Assembly (NCBI RefSeq): GCF_001294455.1
Contig: NZ_LIKT01000019.1
Coordinates: forward strand, 1-64,000
DNA: 64,000 bases
Origin: Phaeobacter sp. 11ANDIMAR09
GTDB taxonomy: Bacteria; Pseudomonadota; Alphaproteobacteria; Rhodobacterales; Rhodobacteraceae
Direction: 5' to 3'
A program made the translations under genes and the position numbers. The notes beneath the pieces are model-generated. The model made no database searches. It was not told the origin of the DNA and saw only the letters and a list, made by a program, of their open reading frames with translations. Positions 16,863 to 24,316 of the stretch are shown in pieces (within the stretch, counting starts at the first letter, position 1; each line of letters starts with the position of its first letter).

Positions 16863-18290
16863 TCAGGGGCGCAGCTCAGCGACTTCGCGGACCTTTGATT
16901 GCACCGCCCAATCCGGGCCAAATCCGTAGCGTGCCCATCCCAGACTGTCCAGTCTGACCCTATTGGCAGTGGCAAATTGGCCCAAAAGATCCAAGGCTTC
17001 GGCTTTGATTAAAAGCGCTTCGGCGAGGAGGGCGGCGTTTTCATGCCGCGCCGCCTGCACCAGAACGGGGTTGATCCGTTGCAGGGCAATTTCACCCTCG
17101 CCACGGGCGATGTCATAGGCGGCCATACGGGGGCGAATAATCGCTTCGTGTAAATCGGTTCTGGGGTTTTGGTGTAGAAAATCAAGCGCGGTTTGGAAAT
17201 GGCGCTGCGCCAAATCCGGGTCTGACGCCTGGATCATTCGGCCCAGAACGTAGTGGCTATAGGCGCGGCGATGGTCGGACCATCCAAGATCACGGGCAAG
17301 AATAACCGCCTGGTTTGCAGCCCGTTTTCGGTCGTTGAGAAGACTGCCGGGACCGAGGGCAGTTTCGATCGCATTGATCCAGCTGCGCGGGGTCGCGGGC
17401 AGGGCGCGCGCGGCAATGGTGTCGCCAGCAGGATTCAGCCGCGACAACAGCGCAGGCAATTGGGCCGCGACCTCGCTGCGGCTCATGCCGGTGCGCAGCT
17501 CAGGCGCATAGGTGGTGCGCAGAACCAGCATATCAAAACCGGTAAGCACGGTGTGGACGTTGTCATCATTAAAAACCGAATCCGACAGGCGGTAGAGATC
17601 ATTGAGCGGGCCAATGGCCTGGGCCAGTTCCTCATGCAGGCAATCGCGGGCCTCTTGGGGGCTGATGTCATTGGGGACAAACACTGCCAGCCGCTCCCGG
17701 TGGCGCAGATTGGACCAATTGGTCTCGGGGTTGCGCCGATTGCGGTGCAGATCGGACAGCGAGTCGACATTTGGCACCACAAAACAGGCGGCCTTGGGCA
17801 GGGCGCGGTGGATCGCCCGGCTGGATACGGCCTGAACGGTAATCTCAACCGGGCCGCTGTTCACCCGCTGAATGTCGATCCCCGCTTCTGTCCTGAACCG
17901 CTTCAACAATTGGTCCAGGTCGCGTTGGAACCCGGCACCGGGGGTGCCGACCACTCGCAGGCGGATAGGCCGCTCAAATCGCGTCAGGACAGGGAGCTGG
18001 GTGCCACCTTCGAGCTGAAAGTGCAGATCCAGAAAATCGTTTGCGATATCCCGGTTGGAGCGTTGCGGTGGCTGGGGGCGGGGCGTGGAGAAGCTCTTGG
18101 CCGGTGGCAGGCTGTTGCTGGCCAGGGCGGCGCGGCTGGGGGCTTTCTGGCTTTCGGAGACTGCGCAGGCGGAAACCAACGTCGCCAAGCCCAGCGATGC
18201 CAACAGACGGCCGGGCCGCGCAAGACGACGGACCTTAGCCAAAACAGCACGCGTTTCGCAGCCTGCAAGGGAACGACTTAGAAAATTCAT
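16863..18290 (-). CDS. DUF2927 domain protein, probable lipoprotein
   Basis: The 475-residue protein has an unusually long basic N-terminus followed by a hydrophobic stretch and a lipobox-like VSAC (GLATLVSACAVSE). The DUF2927 region begins at FLDLHFQLEGGTQLPVLTRF and includes LAVFVPNDISPQEARDCLHE, where HE resembles a zinc-protease helix. The C-terminal 200 residues look like helical repeats (TPR-like). An ATG at 18288-18290 is taken; a GTG three codons upstream is possible. It probably belongs to the VWA operon. Confidence 0.82.
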   Translation of the reverse strand: MNFLSRSLAGCETRAVLAKVRRLARPGRLLASLGLATLVSACAVSESQKAPSRAALASNSLPPAKSFSTPRPQPPQRSNRDIANDFLDLHFQLEGGTQLPVLTRFERPIRLRVVGTPGAGFQRDLDQLLKRFRTEAGIDIQRVNSGPVEITVQAVSSRAIHRALPKAACFVVPNVDSLSDLHRNRRNPETNWSNLRHRERLAVFVPNDISPQEARDCLHEELAQAIGPLNDLYRLSDSVFNDDNVHTVLTGFDMLVLRTTYAPELRTGMSRSEVAAQLPALLSRLNPAGDTIAARALPATPRSWINAIETALGPGSLLNDRKRAANQAVILARDLGWSDHRRAYSHYVLGRMIQASDPDLAQRHFQTALDFLHQNPRTDLHEAIIRPRMAAYDIARGEGEIALQRINPVLVQAARHENAALLAEALLIKAEALDLLGQFATANRVRLDSLGWARYGFGPDWAVQSKVREVAELRP

Positions 18291-18587
18291 TGCTCTCACT
18301 CAGGGTTCCGGCATGCGTCATGAAAATCGGCGCCAAATAGCACCCGGTCAGTAGACCCCTTTTACTGTGATAGGGCAATGGGGCGCAAATTTGAAGAGAT
18401 GTGGGCAAGCGCGAGAAACTTGAGAGTTGTAGGCCTGGACTGCTCAAGAGCAGACCAGGCTGCCCCAGGCGCTGGGGCACAGATCGGTGCCAATTGTCGC
18501 TCGGTGCGGCTCATCTGAGGCGGCCTTGGGGACAGTTGTCCACCGGTGGTGGACCGCGGCCCCAGAGCCACGAGCCAGAGGCGGCGG

Positions 18588-19427
18588 TCAGCGACGGCTG
18601 CGTGCCATAAAGGCCAGACGTTCAAACAGATGCACGTCCTGCTCGTTCTTGAGCAAGGCACCATGTAGTTTTGGCAGCGCATCCGCTCCGTCGCGCGCGA
18701 GGTCTTCCGGGGTCAAGTCTTCGGCCAGAAGCAGTTTTAACCAGTCCAGAACCTCCGAGGTCGAGGGCTTTTTCTTCAACCCAGCCGTGTCGCGGATCTC
18801 ATAAAACTGGGTGAGCGCGGTGGTCAGCAGGGCTTCCTTGATGTCGGGATGATGCACTGCGACGATCTTTTTCATGGTCGCGGCATCCGGGAATTGGATG
18901 TAGTGGAAAAAACAGCGACGTAGGAAGGCGTCTGGCAGCTCTTTTTCATTGTTTGAGGTGATGATCATGATCGGGCGGTTCACCGCGCGTATCGTCTCAC
19001 CGGTCTCGTATACATGGAACTCCATCTTATCGAGTTCCTGCAGCAGATCGTTGGGAAATTCGATATCTGCCTTGTCGATCTCATCGATCAACAGGACGAC
19101 TTTTTCATCCGATTCAAAGGCTTCCCAGAGTTTACCCTTTTTGATGTAGTTCTTCACGTCATGGACGCGTTCTTCACCCAGTTGGCTGTCGCGTAGCCGG
19201 CTGACAGCGTCATATTCATAAAGCCCCTGCTGGGCGCGGGTGGTGGATTTGACGTTCCACTCGATCATTTTCAGCCCCAGGGACTCAGCCACCTGACGGG
19301 CCAGTTCAGTTTTGCCGGTTCCGGGCTCGCCCTTGACCAGAAGCGGGCGCTCCAGTGTGACGGCTGCGTTGACAGCTATTTTCAGGTCGTCGGTGGCGAC
19401 GTAGTCTTTAGTGCCTTGAAACTGCAT
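18588..19427 (-). CDS. MoxR family AAA+ ATPase
   Basis: The 279-residue protein has Walker A GEPGTGKT (residues 37-44), Walker B VVLLIDEIDKAD, sensor 1 IITSNNEKELPDAFLRR with the arginine finger region, and a helical C-terminal lid. MoxR ATPases couple ATP hydrolysis to remodelling of a client, through a VWA partner. That partner is encoded downstream at 15437-16621. The 297-bp gap between this gene and the DUF2927 gene contains no gene, so the two may have separate promoters. Confidence 0.92.
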   Translation of the reverse strand: MQFQGTKDYVATDDLKIAVNAAVTLERPLLVKGEPGTGKTELARQVAESLGLKMIEWNVKSTTRAQQGLYEYDAVSRLRDSQLGEERVHDVKNYIKKGKLWEAFESDEKVVLLIDEIDKADIEFPNDLLQELDKMEFHVYETGETIRAVNRPIMIITSNNEKELPDAFLRRCFFHYIQFPDAATMKKIVAVHHPDIKEALLTTALTQFYEIRDTAGLKKKPSTSEVLDWLKLLLAEDLTPEDLARDGADALPKLHGALLKNEQDVHLFERLAFMARSRR

Positions 19428-19613
19428 AATTTATACACATCCCCTGCTTGCTTACTCGCGATCTGGCGCATTTAGCACGGTTTTAACCCGGTCTCTTTAC
19501 TATTGTGTAGTGACAATCGGCCTGTCAGGGGATAAACGCAGCGGCATGGGGAGCCAGGATGTATGGCGAAAATTAAAGAGACCTACAGAATGGGCGAGAC
19601 CGAAGGAGCCGAA

Positions 19614-20036
19614 ATGAAACAAGAAATGTTTCTGCCGGAAGATTACCGTCCGGCCGAAGATGAGCCTTTCATGAATGAACGGCAGCTTGAGTATTTCCGT
19701 CGCAAACTTCTGAACTGGAAGCAGGATCTGCTCGCGGAAAGCCGCGATACCATCGAAGGGTTGCAAGACAATACCCGCAATATCCCTGATGTTGCGGATC
19801 GGGCCAGCGAAGAGACTGATCGGGCCCTGGAATTGCGGACCAGAGACCGCCAGCGCAAGTTGGTTTCCAAAATCGACGCGGCGATCCGCCGGATTGATGA
19901 AGGGGAATATGGCTACTGCGAAGTGACCGGAGAGCCAATTTCGCTGAAACGGCTGGACGCACGTCCCAATGCGACCATGAGCTTGGAAGCACAGGAACGT
20001 CACGAACGCCGCGAAAAAGTACATCGCGACGATTGA
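19614..20036 (+). CDS. dksA: RNA polymerase-binding transcription factor DksA
   Basis: DksA enters the secondary channel of RNA polymerase and, with ppGpp, adjusts initiation at rRNA and stress promoters. The 140-residue product has the coiled-coil and the DxxDxA tip (DVADRA, Asp59/Asp62/Ala64). The C-terminal finger is degenerate: Cys102 is present, but the other three positions are Thr105, Ser123 and Ala126, so it cannot bind zinc in the usual way. This resembles zinc-independent DksA2-type proteins and other alphaproteobacterial DksAs. AAGGAG lies six bases before the ATG at 19614, preferred over an earlier start at 19563. A strong terminator follows. Confidence 0.93.
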   Translation: MKQEMFLPEDYRPAEDEPFMNERQLEYFRRKLLNWKQDLLAESRDTIEGLQDNTRNIPDVADRASEETDRALELRTRDRQRKLVSKIDAAIRRIDEGEYGYCEVTGEPISLKRLDARPNATMSLEAQERHERREKVHRDD

Positions 20037-20063
20037 TTTCAGACCAAATATAAAAAACCATCA

Positions 20064-20093
20064 CGCCGGGGCCTTTTGCTCCGGCGATTTTCG
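20064..20093 (+). terminator. Intrinsic terminator after dksA
   Basis: CGCCGG (20064-20069) pairs with CCGGCG (20081-20086) around a T-containing loop, followed by ATTTTCGTTT. It lies 28 bp after the dksA stop. Confidence 0.8.
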
Positions 20094-20131
20094 TTTATGC
20101 ACAGATCATGATCGAAAGACAGCGGGCCGCA

Positions 20132-21307
20132 ATGACTCTGAGACATCTCAATATCACCATTGTCGGCGCGGGCATTGGTGGCCTAGCAGCGGCTTTGGTT
20201 CTGCGGCGCAAAGGAGCGCAGGTCACTGTGTTGGAACAGTCCGAGGCGGTGTCGGAAGTTGGGGCGGGCCTGCAGATCACCCCCAATGGTATGGCCGTTC
20301 TGACAGCGCTGGAGCTGAATGACGCCCTGGCTTGGTGCTCGCAGCGCGCCAAAGCCGTGGTGCTGCGCGAGCACCGACAGGGGCGTGAGGTTTTGCGGTT
20401 GGATCTGGACCAATATGCAGCCGATCTGCGCTACTATTTTGTTCATCGGGCAGATCTGATTCAGATCTTGGCTGAGGCCGCGCGCGAGGCGGGCGTTCAG
20501 GTGCGGCTTTTGCAAAGGGTCGAGCGGGTTGAGGCTGGGTCAAAACCTGTGGTGCATCTCGCCAATGGCGCCCAGTGTGGTGGCGATCTGGTGATTGGCG
20601 CGGACGGGCTGCATTCGCAGGCACGACGGGCGCTGAATGAGACAAACCAGCCTTTTTTTACTCGCCAGGTGGCCTGGCGGGCAATTGTGCCAAACCACAG
20701 CAAGCTGCCTGCCGAAGCGCAGGTCTTTATGGGGCCGGGGCAGCATCTGGTGGCCTATCCCTTGCGCGACGGCTCTGTCGTCAATCTGGTGGCGGTGCAG
20801 GAGCGTCGCGCCTGGGCCGAGGAGGGCTGGCATCTACCGGATGATCCGGAGAACCTGCGCCAGGCCTTTGCCGGCTTTGGCGGTGAGGCCCATCAGCTTT
20901 TGTCACAGGTGCAGGCCTGCGCGCTCTGGGGGTTGTTTCGTCACCCGGTTGCCGCGCATTGGCATCGCGGGGGCCTTGCCCTATTGGGGGATGCTGCCCA
21001 TCCGACACTGCCCTTTATGGCGCAGGGCGGCAATCTGGCGCTGGAAGATGCCTGGGTGTTGGGAGAGGCGCTGGAGGCCCATGTCGGGGATGTTGCAGCG
21101 GCTCTTGCCAGCTATCAGAGCCGCCGACAGGGGCGGGCAGAGCAGGTGGTTGAGGCCGCCAGCCGCAATGCCTGGAAATACCACCTACGCGCCCCTTTGA
21201 GCTGGCCTGCACATCAGATCCTGAAATTGGGTGGACGCTTGGCCCCGCAGCGGGTGGTGTCACAATTTGATTGGATCTACCGCCATGACGTTACACAGCA
21301 AAGCTGA
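20132..21307 (+). CDS. FAD-dependent aromatic monooxygenase (salicylate hydroxylase-like)
   Basis: The 391-residue protein is a class A flavoprotein monooxygenase. The N-terminal dinucleotide fold is IVGAGIGGLAAALVLRRKG, the DG motif is VIGADGLHSQARRAL, and the third FAD motif is LLGDAAHPTLPFMAQGGN. It is closest in pattern to 6-hydroxynicotinate or salicylate hydroxylases, which add one oxygen to an aromatic ring using NAD(P)H. An ATG at 20108 lies in the tail of the dksA terminator, so the ATG at 20132 is favoured. No ring-cleavage genes lie nearby, so the substrate is open. Confidence 0.88.
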   Translation: MTLRHLNITIVGAGIGGLAAALVLRRKGAQVTVLEQSEAVSEVGAGLQITPNGMAVLTALELNDALAWCSQRAKAVVLREHRQGREVLRLDLDQYAADLRYYFVHRADLIQILAEAAREAGVQVRLLQRVERVEAGSKPVVHLANGAQCGGDLVIGADGLHSQARRALNETNQPFFTRQVAWRAIVPNHSKLPAEAQVFMGPGQHLVAYPLRDGSVVNLVAVQERRAWAEEGWHLPDDPENLRQAFAGFGGEAHQLLSQVQACALWGLFRHPVAAHWHRGGLALLGDAAHPTLPFMAQGGNLALEDAWVLGEALEAHVGDVAAALASYQSRRQGRAEQVVEAASRNAWKYHLRAPLSWPAHQILKLGGRLAPQRVVSQFDWIYRHDVTQQS

Positions 21308-21541
21308 GATCCACTAGAGCTGCGCGGCAGCCTGGCACCGTAAGGCATGGGCTCAAGGATGAGCGGGGGGCTCCCGCCCGGAGTTGGGCCGCCTCGCGGC
21401 CCGGCCTCCCGTTGGGCCCGGCGCCGAGCTGGCGCTCGGCGCGGTTGCGCAGTCCGCAAAGCTGTTGAAACCAGACAGGGCGCGGCCCGGGAGAGTTTAG
21501 TCCTGATGGAACGCCGGGCATCTGCCAGAGAGGTTGCGGTG

Positions 21542-22348
21542 TTACAGGTCCAGTTCCACCCAGATCGGCACATGGTCGGAGGGCTTGTCGCGACCGCGGA
21601 TTTCTTTGTCGATCTGACAGTCCTGCAGGAGATCTGCGGCCTGTGGTGAAAGCAGGAAGTGGTCAATGCGAATGCCGTCGTCCCGGTTCCAGGCGCCGGC
21701 CTGATAGTCCCAGAAGGAGTAATGACCCGGCCCCTGGTGACGGGCCCGAAAGGCCTCGGTGAAACCGAGGTTGACGATACGCTGAAAGGCAGCACGGCTT
21801 TCGGGGCGGTGCAGGGCATCTTCGCGCCAAGCCTCGGGGCGTTTGGCGTCTTCGGCCTGCGGGATGATATTGTAATCCCCAGCCATCAGCGCGGGCATTT
21901 CGCTGGCCAGAAGATCGCGGGCGCGGGCCTCGAGCCGTTCCATCCAGGCAAGCTTATAGGCGTATTTGCCGCCGGGAACCGGCTGCCCCTCTGCGGTAAG
22001 TTCCACCGGGTTGCCGTTTGGCAAATACAGACCACAGATGCGCAGGGCCTGTTTGCCGATCACCGTGGCTTCGATCCAGCGCGCCTGGAGATCCTCGTCA
22101 TCACCGGGCAGGCCACGGCTCACGTCTTCCAGCGGCAGTTTTGACAGGATAGCCACGCCGTTGAAGCTCTTTTGCCCATGGGTTTCGACGGTATAGCCGC
22201 GGTCTTCGAGCAAGTCGCGTGGGAAGGCTTCGTCGACGGATTTGATTTCTTGCAGCAGCACAACATCGGGTTGAGCCTCATCAAGCCATTGCGGCAGTGC
22301 GGCAGCACGGGCCTTGATGCCGTTGATGTTGAAACTGGCGATCTTCAT
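21542..22348 (-). CDS. xthA: Exodeoxyribonuclease III
   Basis: This is the AP endonuclease and 3'-5' exonuclease of base-excision repair. The 268-residue protein has the EEP nuclease motifs in order: SFNINGIKAR, VLLQEIKS (metal-binding Glu), SFNGVAILSK, MAGDYNIIPQAEDAKRP, and the C-terminal SDHVPIWVELDL with the catalytic His. It converges with the monooxygenase gene, with about 230 bp between them. Confidence 0.95.
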   Translation of the reverse strand: MKIASFNINGIKARAAALPQWLDEAQPDVVLLQEIKSVDEAFPRDLLEDRGYTVETHGQKSFNGVAILSKLPLEDVSRGLPGDDEDLQARWIEATVIGKQALRICGLYLPNGNPVELTAEGQPVPGGKYAYKLAWMERLEARARDLLASEMPALMAGDYNIIPQAEDAKRPEAWREDALHRPESRAAFQRIVNLGFTEAFRARHQGPGHYSFWDYQAGAWNRDDGIRIDHFLLSPQAADLLQDCQIDKEIRGRDKPSDHVPIWVELDL

Positions 22349-22714
22349 GGTGCGTCTCCTGCCGCGGCGGTTTGGATGCTCTGGCTGATCTATCGCTGAA
22401 TAGGGGGGCGGAGCAAGGGGCGGTTGAAGAGGCGAATCAGAATGTGATGTTTTCTTCGCTTGGATCGCCCGTTTTGCAGCTCTGCGGGGTGCAATCCTGA
22501 CGAGAGATGATTGTCTTGCATCTACAGAGGTGTGGATAAAGCGGTCTATAGCCTGGGGATCGAATTAGATATTTGAAAAGGAACAATTAAATCTATTTAT
22601 AAGTTAAGGTGAGTATCTTTTGACTGGCAACTTAAAATTGAATTACTGTGTTTTCAGATAGCAAATGTCGTGCAAGCGTCGAGGGGTGATTATTCATTTC
22701 TAACGGAGGTTCCG
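22349..22714 (+). promoter_or_regulatory. AT-rich leader upstream of the repeat-peptide gene
   Basis: About 366 bp without a gene. The part from about 22500 to 22700 is markedly AT-rich (for example 22571-22610) compared with the surrounding GC-rich sequence. A candidate -35 TTGACT lies at 22620-22625, with a weak -10 TTACTG 17 bp later (22643-22648). A strong ribosome site, GGAGG, lies at 22705-22709. Composition and length suggest a regulated promoter or a structured leader; no operator palindrome stands out. A 12-codon frame at 22665-22703 could be a leader peptide but is short enough to be chance. Confidence 0.4.
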
Positions 22715-23026
22715 ATGACTGCTTTGCATAAAACCGATACGGCGACACTTTCCCCGGCTCAAACAGCGGGTGAGGTGGAAACACAGGGCTGCAGCCTGTT
22801 TCATGGCGACGGGGTCGAGCTCTATTCGTCCGGCTCCGCACCTGAAATGACCAGCTGCTGGACCGGCGAGAGCACAGCTTTGTTCTCATCTGGCTCTGCG
22901 CCAACGGCGCGCGGGGATCAGGCCTCCGGCGCTCTGGTTGAGCTCTTTTCATCCGGTTCTGCACCCACTGCAGAGGCCAGGGTGGTGAGCGGCGATCTCT
23001 CTGGGTTGTTCTCTTCGGGCAGCTAA
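22715..23026 (+). CDS. Repeat-containing small protein, candidate multi-core peptide precursor
   Basis: The 103-residue product has a polar N-terminal third (residues 1-30, leader-like), then four copies of L-(F/Y)-S-S-G-S starting at Leu36, Leu56, Leu77 and Leu98. Ala-Pro follows in the first three, and the fourth ends the protein. Spacers of 12-13 residues are variable and contain acidic residues, Gly and Thr; the only cysteines are Cys26 and Cys48. There is no membrane segment or Sec signal. GGAGG sits six bases before the ATG. The same-strand neighbours are an unknown enzyme-like protein and an EamA exporter. This layout fits a ribosomal peptide precursor with several cores; a non-modified repeat protein or scaffold is the main alternative. 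It may already carry a DUF number, which I cannot confirm. Confidence 0.85.
   Translation: MTALHKTDTATLSPAQTAGEVETQGCSLFHGDGVELYSSGSAPEMTSCWTGESTALFSSGSAPTARGDQASGALVELFSSGSAPTAEARVVSGDLSGLFSSGS
22820..23023 (+). repeat. Four in-frame copies of a Leu-Phe-Ser-Ser-Gly-Ser motif
   Basis: Copies start at 22820, 22880, 22943 and 23006 (spacing 60, 63 and 63 bp). The amino acids are nearly constant but the codons are not: Leu is CTC, TTG, CTC, TTG; the first Ser is TCG, TCA, TCA, TCT; the last Ser is TCC, TCT, TCT, AGC. The synonymous differences show old copies kept by selection on the peptide rather than recent DNA duplication. Confidence 0.9.
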
Positions 23027-23043
23027 GAGCACCAAGAACACTG

Positions 23044-23071
23044 GCGCGCCCGAATTGGGCGCGCTGCTTTT
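23044..23071 (+). terminator. GC hairpin with T-run between precursor and partner gene
   Basis: GCGCGCCC (23044-23051), loop GAATT, GGGCGCGC (23057-23064), then TGCTTTT. A perfect 8-bp stem 17 bp after the precursor stop. As a terminator or partial attenuator it would give more precursor transcript than downstream transcript, a common arrangement in peptide operons. Confidence 0.8.
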
Positions 23072-23137
23072 CGGGCAAGAGGGGGCGCGATGAAAGGCCC
23101 CGTGGCTCGGATGAGGTTGAGGCTTGAGGAGCAAAAC

Positions 23138-24316
23138 ATGGGGCAAATTCTGCAGTTTCCGGGACGCAAGCGGTTGCCAGGCCGCGCGGAGAACCTATCA
23201 AATCTGCTACACGCCCTGTCTTGCCAGCGCCATAGGCAGGAGGATGTCTACTGGCTGAAAGAAAATGCTGAGCTGCTGAATGTTCTGGAATGTACCCGCC
23301 TCGTCCCTCACGCTGCAGGGGGGGATGTCAGCGATCGGCAAGGCAGTCAGACGCGCGACCTCGCCGAAATCAGCCCGGTAGCGCTGGCCCCCTTGCGGGC
23401 CTTTTATCAGGCGACTGACCGCCATCTGTGCTTTTTTCGCCAATATTACCGGTTCATTCTTTCCATGGCTATGGATCTCGAAGATCTGGGTCTGGTTGAC
23501 CCCGCGCCGGCGGGGGAGGCAGGCCGGGCAGAGATCTTGGCCGATTGGGTGGTACAGCAGGATTTGCCAGGTCACGAGCTGTCTGACCTGCAGCGCGCCG
23601 AGGCCCGGCGATTGCTGGCACGGCGCGGCATCGCCGCGGATTTCCCTGGGCTGGATGCGCGGCTGCATCAGTTTATGGACAATACTGCGCAATTTGCGGT
23701 GCCCAATCGCAAAGCGGCTTATGAGCTCACCCATATCGTGTTCTATCTGAGCGACTACGGGCGCCGGGACCCGGCGGTGTCACGCGCAGCAATCCAGAGC
23801 CTCACCCATGTTGGGCTACTTGCCTATCTGGACCAGGACGCGGATCTGCTTTCCGAGATCTGTATCGCGCTGCGCTACTGTCAGCTCCATCCGCCTCAGA
23901 CTTGGGAAGACTGGTTGTTCCGCCAGCATCATAGCTTTGCAATGGTGGATGCCGAGGAGGCCACAGCCCCTGGCCTGCATCACGACGGGTACCATATGTT
24001 CCTGGTCAGCAGCTGGTATCAGGAGTTGAGCACAGGATCCGGTTTTGACAGGCGCATTCCGGCCGCCGCTCTGCGGTTCCGACGCCCTGACGCAGGGGGG
24101 ATTTTGCACCAATTGTCCGAGGCGACTTTTCGGGCGGGAGCGCAGGGCGGCGATTGGCAGGCCATGCGGGCGCAGGTCGCTGCGGGGCTGAGCGACAGTG
24201 GCTATGAGATTCTATGCGCGGCTGAGGGTAGCTCTGCCTCTTTTGACAGCTTTTTTGTGGATTTTGCACGCCACGGGACTGTTGGACCGCTGCTTGCGCG
24301 GATGGAAACCGCATGA
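23138..24316 (+). CDS. Unknown helical, His-rich protein partnering the repeat peptide
   Basis: The 392-residue protein has no signal peptide or membrane helix and looks mostly helical. Several His residues sit in hydrophobic helices: YELTHIVFYLSDYG (residues 195-208), SLTHVGLLAYLDQD (221-234), FRQHHSFAMVDAEE (261-274) and LHHDGYHMFLVSSW (280-293). These could form a metal or active site. I do not recognise a named family; it may correspond to a Rhodobacteraceae DUF. AGGAGC lies seven bases before the ATG at 23138; ATGs at 23090 and 23111 are alternatives. Its stop overlaps the exporter start (ATGA), so the two are translationally coupled. By position it is the best candidate for modifying or handling the repeat peptide. 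Confidence 0.85.
   Translation: MGQILQFPGRKRLPGRAENLSNLLHALSCQRHRQEDVYWLKENAELLNVLECTRLVPHAAGGDVSDRQGSQTRDLAEISPVALAPLRAFYQATDRHLCFFRQYYRFILSMAMDLEDLGLVDPAPAGEAGRAEILADWVVQQDLPGHELSDLQRAEARRLLARRGIAADFPGLDARLHQFMDNTAQFAVPNRKAAYELTHIVFYLSDYGRRDPAVSRAAIQSLTHVGLLAYLDQDADLLSEICIALRYCQLHPPQTWEDWLFRQHHSFAMVDAEEATAPGLHHDGYHMFLVSSWYQELSTGSGFDRRIPAAALRFRRPDAGGILHQLSEATFRAGAQGGDWQAMRAQVAAGLSDSGYEILCAAEGSSASFDSFFVDFARHGTVGPLLARMETA

Noticed and set aside
17253-18281. 342-codon plus-strand frame
   Set aside because: Antisense to the DUF2927 gene; no recognisable domains and a composition typical of shadow frames.
22665-22703. 12-codon frame just before the repeat-peptide gene
   Set aside because: Too short to tell from chance; kept only as a remark on a possible leader peptide.
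22715-23026. Lanthipeptide or lasso-peptide precursor
   Set aside because: Cysteines are outside the repeated motif, and no LanB/LanM, B1/B2 or C proteins are encoded nearby.
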